A stretch of 64,000 nucleotides of DNA from Spirochaetales bacterium (lineage in GTDB: Bacteria; Spirochaetota; Spirochaetia; JABMQR01). The stretch covers positions 1-64,000 of the forward strand of contig JAGYPA010000015.1 in NCBI GenBank assembly GCA_018399255.1, written 5' to 3'. Below are positions 59,640-64,000 of this stretch, piece after piece. The notes beneath the pieces were generated by a model that saw only the letters and a program-made list of their open reading frames with translations, did not search any database and was not told the origin of the DNA. The position numbers were made by a program, and so were the translations under genes. Each line of letters starts with the position of its first letter. The first letter of the stretch is position 1.

Positions 59640-60491
59640 TCAATTTGCACAATTCGCCCGCTTCCTGATGAAAATCATATAAGAAATACCAGCCGATATC
59701 CCGAGTACGATAACGGCACCCGTTGGAGTGATGGACTGAGCGGTAAAAAGTGATGGCGTGGGCATAACCGACCCATCGTAGTTTACCAGCAGGCTGGAAA
59801 AAAGATTATTGCCGACATGTATGCCTATTGCCAGTTCGTAGCCCCCGTCGAGCTTTGAAAAAAGCATCAGCATAGCGCCGAAGAGGAAGTAATAGAGGTA
59901 AATTGCAGCCGAAGATCCAAAGCGTTGAATTTCAGGATTCATCAGATGGGCGAAAAGGAAAAGCAGACCCGAGAGGATCACCGGCGGAAGGATCCTGCCG
60001 GTATACTTTTCTACCCACCGCCCCAGCAGAGTCCGGAAAAGCAGTTCCTCAGACGAGGCCTGAATTACTACTGCCGCGGCAGCAGGGAAAAGAAACAGGA
60101 AAAAAGCCCGAAAATCGGGGTGAAATAGATAATTTTCCGGCATCAGAAGTCCTTCCCCGGCTGTCAGGAGGGCGGTTGCCATCAGCCAGACTCCCGCTGC
60201 CGCAAAACTTCTCCGGTACCTGAATGCAGGAGCATCGGTGATAAAGCTGCTAAAAGACATCCGCAGCACATAGCGAACGGCCAGGACTGTCCCGACCAGC
60301 AGAAAAACAAAACCGGAATTACGTATAAGATAGAGCGGAAGCGTGTAGCGGGTGGAATCAGCCAGCAGCCTGGTCATATCCGCCGGCAGCAGCAGAACCG
60401 TAATCTGAACCGCAGCCCGGCTGCCGACCAGCCAGAAAGTAACAATGAAGACCAAAGCTGCAGGAAAACTGATGTGCGATAATTTCCTCAT
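59640..60491 (-). CDS. CPBP-family intramembrane metalloprotease
   Basis: QASSEELLFRTLLGRWVEKYTG (EExxxR-type motif), multi-TM. Confidence 0.8.
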   Translation of the reverse strand: MRKLSHISFPAALVFIVTFWLVGSRAAVQITVLLLPADMTRLLADSTRYTLPLYLIRNSGFVFLLVGTVLAVRYVLRMSFSSFITDAPAFRYRRSFAAAGVWLMATALLTAGEGLLMPENYLFHPDFRAFFLFLFPAAAAVVIQASSEELLFRTLLGRWVEKYTGRILPPVILSGLLFLFAHLMNPEIQRFGSSAAIYLYYFLFGAMLMLFSKLDGGYELAIGIHVGNNLFSSLLVNYDGSVMPTPSLFTAQSITPTGAVIVLGISAGISYMIFIRKRANCAN

Positions 60492-61156
60492 GCCCGAATT
60501 ATGTGGTAAGATTGATAAAATGTACAGGAGCGACAAGTCTCCGGAGGACAGGCATCATGAACAGGACGCTGGATAGAATTTGCCAGGTTATAGCGGACAG
60601 GAGAGCAGTCTGTGTATTTCCCACTGAAGTTGCCGCAGGATCCTGGGCTCAGCGGGTACTCGATGACACAGAGCTGAATGCCGTCAGGCTGGATCAGTTT
60701 ATATCCTGGGACACCTGCAGACTGCAGCTTCTTGACTTTCCGGAAATCCTTGAACCGGCCGGGGCGGCCGTCAGAAAAATCTTCGCTGCCGATCTGCTCA
60801 GAAAAAATGCAGAAACTCCCCTGCTGAAAGTTCTTGTCCCTCCAGACTATGCGGAGAGTTCCCGATCCTTTGTCTCTTCCATAGCAGCCATTCTCCCCGA
60901 CTTGCCCCAGCCGGGAGCCTCCAACGCTGACAGCCGCTCACCGGAGGGAAACCCGGGAAATATCCTGTCCCGCATTGCACCGTCGCTGGCAGCCGACATT
61001 GCCCTGATCACTGCAGCCTATCAGGAATTTCTGGAGAAAGCTGGATTGTATGAAAGCGGGCTGATCGGGATTCCCTGGAAGCCAGGTATTTCCGAGATAA
61101 CTGAAACCTTCTCAAAGGGCAAGTCAGATGATACCCGCCGCTATTACATTTTTTTT

Positions 61157-61216
61157 CCCGAGCTGATTCCCGAATTGATTCCCGAGCTGATTCCCGAATT
61201 GATTCCCGAATTGATA
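61157..61216 (+). repeat. 12-bp in-frame tandem repeat x5 (IPEL)
   Basis: CCCGAGCTGATT/CCCGAATTGATT units. Confidence 0.95.
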
Positions 61217-61872
61217 CCAGACCAGGCTGCTTCAAACAGGCAGCAGAGAGCTCTGCCGGCAGGGATAACTCTGATTCCCACTGAATTTCCCCAGCCGGAA
61301 GAGGCTCCCGTTCTGGAAGTATACGATCACGCCGGCCATGAACTTGCCGCATTGTTTGCACAAATCCGGCAGATTCTTGACAATGGAGCAGATCCCTCAG
61401 ATATTGCCGTATCCGTCGGAGACTACAATCAATGGTATCGTGAATTGGAAGAAGCAGCAGATCTCTGGAACATCCCCCTCTCCTTCAGACGCGGCAAAGC
61501 GGCTGCAGGCTACCCCGTTACCAGAATATTCAGGGACCTTCAGGAAACCGCATCACAGAATTTTTCCCTCGACTCAATGAAAAAACTGCTCCTGAACCGG
61601 GCCTGCCCCTGGACCGATCCGGAAAAAGGGGCTGAGCTCATCCGCAAGGGAATTCGCTATTCCTGTGCTCGGAACTACCGTAAAAAGGGAATCTACCGCG
61701 ATGTCTGGGAGGAGAAACTTTCCCGGGCAGGTGAAACTGATCTGCTTAGCTACTATCGCAGATTATCGGCCCATATACGTTCAATTACCGATGCGGATTC
61801 ACCCGTCGCCTGCTATACGGAGCTCCTGCAGTTCTGGAATGACTTTCTTGATCCCGAAGGCTGGGTGAAGAC

Positions 61873-61944
61873 CGATATTCAAGGGAACCTCGATATTCAA
61901 GGGAACCCCGGTATTCAAGGGAACCCCGGTATTCAAGGGAATCA
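61873..61944 (+). repeat. 18-bp in-frame tandem repeat x4 (DIQGNP/GIQGNP)
   Basis: GATATTCAAGGGAACCTC units. Confidence 0.95.
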
Positions 61945-63597
61945 GGCAGAACCGGAGCCGCAAGGCAGTGAGCAGCAGCTTCGGTCGCGTGAGAAGCTCC
62001 CGGAAACCGCCAATGCAAACCTTCAGCAGCAGAACGATGTAATCAGCTTCTGTCTTGACAATCTCCGTGATATCGTTCGTATCTGTACCCGGGCAGAACT
62101 GCACAGCATCCCCGGATTTTTCTCACTCTGGCTGTCGGTTCTTGATTCCGTCTGGTATGTACCCCAGGCCTCAGCACCGGGAATTGCCGTTTACCCATAC
62201 GGATTGGCCGCAGGTATAGCGCCCGATTGCCATTTATCATCGGCATGACTCAGGGCATGACAGAAAAAGCCTGTCACCCCTGCCGTTTCTCCGGGAAATG
62301 GAGCGGGAAGCATGTGAGCCTCTCGATATTGACCTTACCGACAGGTATATAAAAACCTACGCACTTTCCGGAAAGAACGTTCGTTTTTCCTGCTGTCGGA
62401 GAACTACAGCGGTGCCCAGCTGCCTGCCGGCTGGTTTGTTGAAACAGGACGTCTGGCGGATACGGCACCTGAGTACCGCGGCGATCCCTTTTGTAATGGA
62501 ACAGGAAGCCTGGCAGCACCGGGAATTTGCCCGGACTATTCCCCGAAAAAACTCAGTCCAGTGCAGAAAGAGGGATATTTCACCGCCCGTAAGACGGCAT
62601 TGGCGAAAAAGGGGAGTTGATTATACGCAGATTGCCTCAACAGATCCAGATCTTGTCCGGCAGCTTGAGGGCTCCGAAATGAAGCAGGCAGGCGATTCTC
62701 AGCCCCACCGCTGTCGATTCTTTACCAATTGCCCTTTCAACTGGTTTCTCACCCATGCTCTCAAACTTGAGCAGGATGATTTCACCCTTGTCTATACCGA
62801 TCCAGAAACATCCGGAACCCTGATACATGCCTGTTATGCCGATTTCTACCGCAGTGCTGAAGCGGAATGGGGGACCTTACGATCCCCGCAGACTGCCGGA
62901 GTATCAGGAGCTGCTGCTCAAAATTATTGACCGCCATACCGCTGCAGAAGCTGCCCGCGCATCGGCTCCCATTGTTCCGGTCGGGGAATGGGTGCGGGAT
63001 TTTTCTTCGTGATCATCTGCCGGACATACTCGAAGCCGATGCCAGGATTTTTGAAAAATGGCATACGCTCTACACCGAAAAAAAGCTTTCACGACTCATG
63101 CCCGGAGGATACCGCATAGCGGGACGGCTAGACCGGGCAGCCGTCCGGGGCAGAATCGGCGGGGTCAAGGAGAAAGCCCTTATCGATTTCAAAAAGAGCA
63201 ACCGGGTAGCGGTGAAAAGTTTTTCAAAGCTGAGTGAAGCCCCGGATTCCTATCAGCTTCCCATCTATGCCCTGCTTATGCAGGCTGCCGGGCAGGAAGA
63301 CAGGCATGCTGCCGAGCAGACACCAGAAAGTAATACCATAGAAGACCTTGCCGCAGAAGCCGTCAGGGAGCTGGCATATGCTCTCTATTATGATGTCACC
63401 AAAGGAACCTATACCGCCGTCTATCCCGATAAGCCGGGTGAGGACGGCGGCTTCCTCCGCATGGTCGGCATGGCACTGGAAGCAGCTGAGGATATGCACA
63501 GAAAAATTGAGGCAGGAGATTTCAGAACAGTTCCAGGGCATGAACGCTGTGCGAACTGCAGAAATCGTGATATATGCCGGGGAAGGTTTGCCGTACG

Positions 63598-64000
63598 ATG
63601 AACAGAATAGAGGACTTTATTGATACAAAACTTGACCCCGGGCAGATGGCTGCAGTGCAGGTCGATAGAAACGCAGTGGTATCCGCCGGGGCGGGTTCGG
63701 GTAAAACCACCGTGCTCTCATTCCGCTATCTTCGCCTGATTATCGAGGGAAAAGCGGGGGTTGATGAGATCCTGACCCTGACCTTTACCCGCAAAGCAGC
63801 TGCCGAGATGCATGAGCGTATTCACCGTCTGCTTGCAAGGAACAGTGAAAACCCGGTTGTCATGGAGCAGCTGCGTCAGTTTGATCGAGCTCATATATCG
63901 ACATTGGACAGCTTCTGCGCAAAGATTGTGAGAACAGATTGCCTGCGCTACGGCATACCGCGGGATTTTCGGCAGGATGATGATCAGTGCATGCGCATAG
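63598..64000 (+). CDS. UvrD/AddA-type helicase, N-terminal part (truncated by window end)
   Basis: MNRIEDFIDTKLDPGQMAAVQVDRNAVVSAGAGSGKTTVLSFRYLRLIIEG; TLTFTRKAAAEMHERI; STLDSFCAKIVR; ATGA overlap with upstream ORF. Confidence 0.93.
   Translation, partial: MNRIEDFIDTKLDPGQMAAVQVDRNAVVSAGAGSGKTTVLSFRYLRLIIEGKAGVDEILTLTFTRKAAAEMHERIHRLLARNSENPVVMEQLRQFDRAHISTLDSFCAKIVRTDCLRYGIPRDFRQDDDQCMRI

Larger units (their letters stand above)
60557..63601 (+). pseudogene. AddB/RecB-type PD-(D/E)XK nuclease-helicase subunit, frameshifted in the 62.2-62.9 kb region
   Basis: Long ORF 60557-62248, then continuations in 62298-62930 and 62867-63601; C-terminal GRLDRAAV..ALIDFKKSN...YQLPIYALLMQ and Cys-rich CANCRNRDICRGRF; directly upstream of an AddA/UvrD helicase. 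Confidence 0.75.

Noticed and set aside
61157-61216. IPEL repeats as a functional leucine/pentapeptide-type repeat domain
   Set aside because: Nearly identical at the nucleotide level and only five units, so recent slippage is a simpler explanation than a repeat fold.
1-64000. Prophage, integrase, rRNA or tRNA genes
   Set aside because: No integrase, capsid, terminase, transposase or RNA gene could be recognised by eye; covariance-model and HMM searches would be needed for certainty.

Overview
This 64 kb bacterial window is probably from a spirochaete-like genome; that taxonomic guess is an inference from gene content. It mixes long intact operons with zones where almost every gene carries several indels. 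Intact: a sugar-type ABC binding protein and first permease; an AzgA/PbuG-type purine permease; a GGDEF protein; a complete C-P lyase (phn) locus of 13 genes from phnG to phnE with a divergent GntR/UTRA regulator; a carbohydrate or glycerol-phosphate-type ABC operon with an RpiR regulator; ADP-ribosylglycohydrolase; a P-type ATPase; an LPP20/COG3014/LpoB lipoprotein cluster; a long-chain acyl-CoA synthetase; adenine deaminase; aceE-aceF-lpd; and the start of an AddA/UvrD helicase. Decayed: a MalG-like permease plus GH9 plus GH20 locus (2.6-7.7 kb); DeoC, Fic, BrnT/BrnA-like and PIN/Phd-like toxin modules, an SDR and an M20 amidohydrolase (8-17.4 kb); HAD and other remnants (31.5-33.6 kb); a GH31 fragment (46.8 kb); a HAD-IG nucleotidase with a stop/frameshift cluster (50.2 kb); and an AddB-like nuclease (60.5-63.6 kb). 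Most unusual signals: (i) four same-orientation copies of a palindrome (GATTCrGTGTCTGACACCGAATTC) that separate the decayed toxin modules; (ii) more than a dozen short tandem-repeat expansions, in frame inside genes and also duplicating stop-codon-proximal sequence; (iii) an A10 homopolymer frameshift in a Phd-like antitoxin; (iv) a 27-bp perfect inverted repeat pair about 213 bp apart beside a GH31 fragment. No tRNA, rRNA or CRISPR array was recognised. All family assignments come from reading translations by eye, without database searches.
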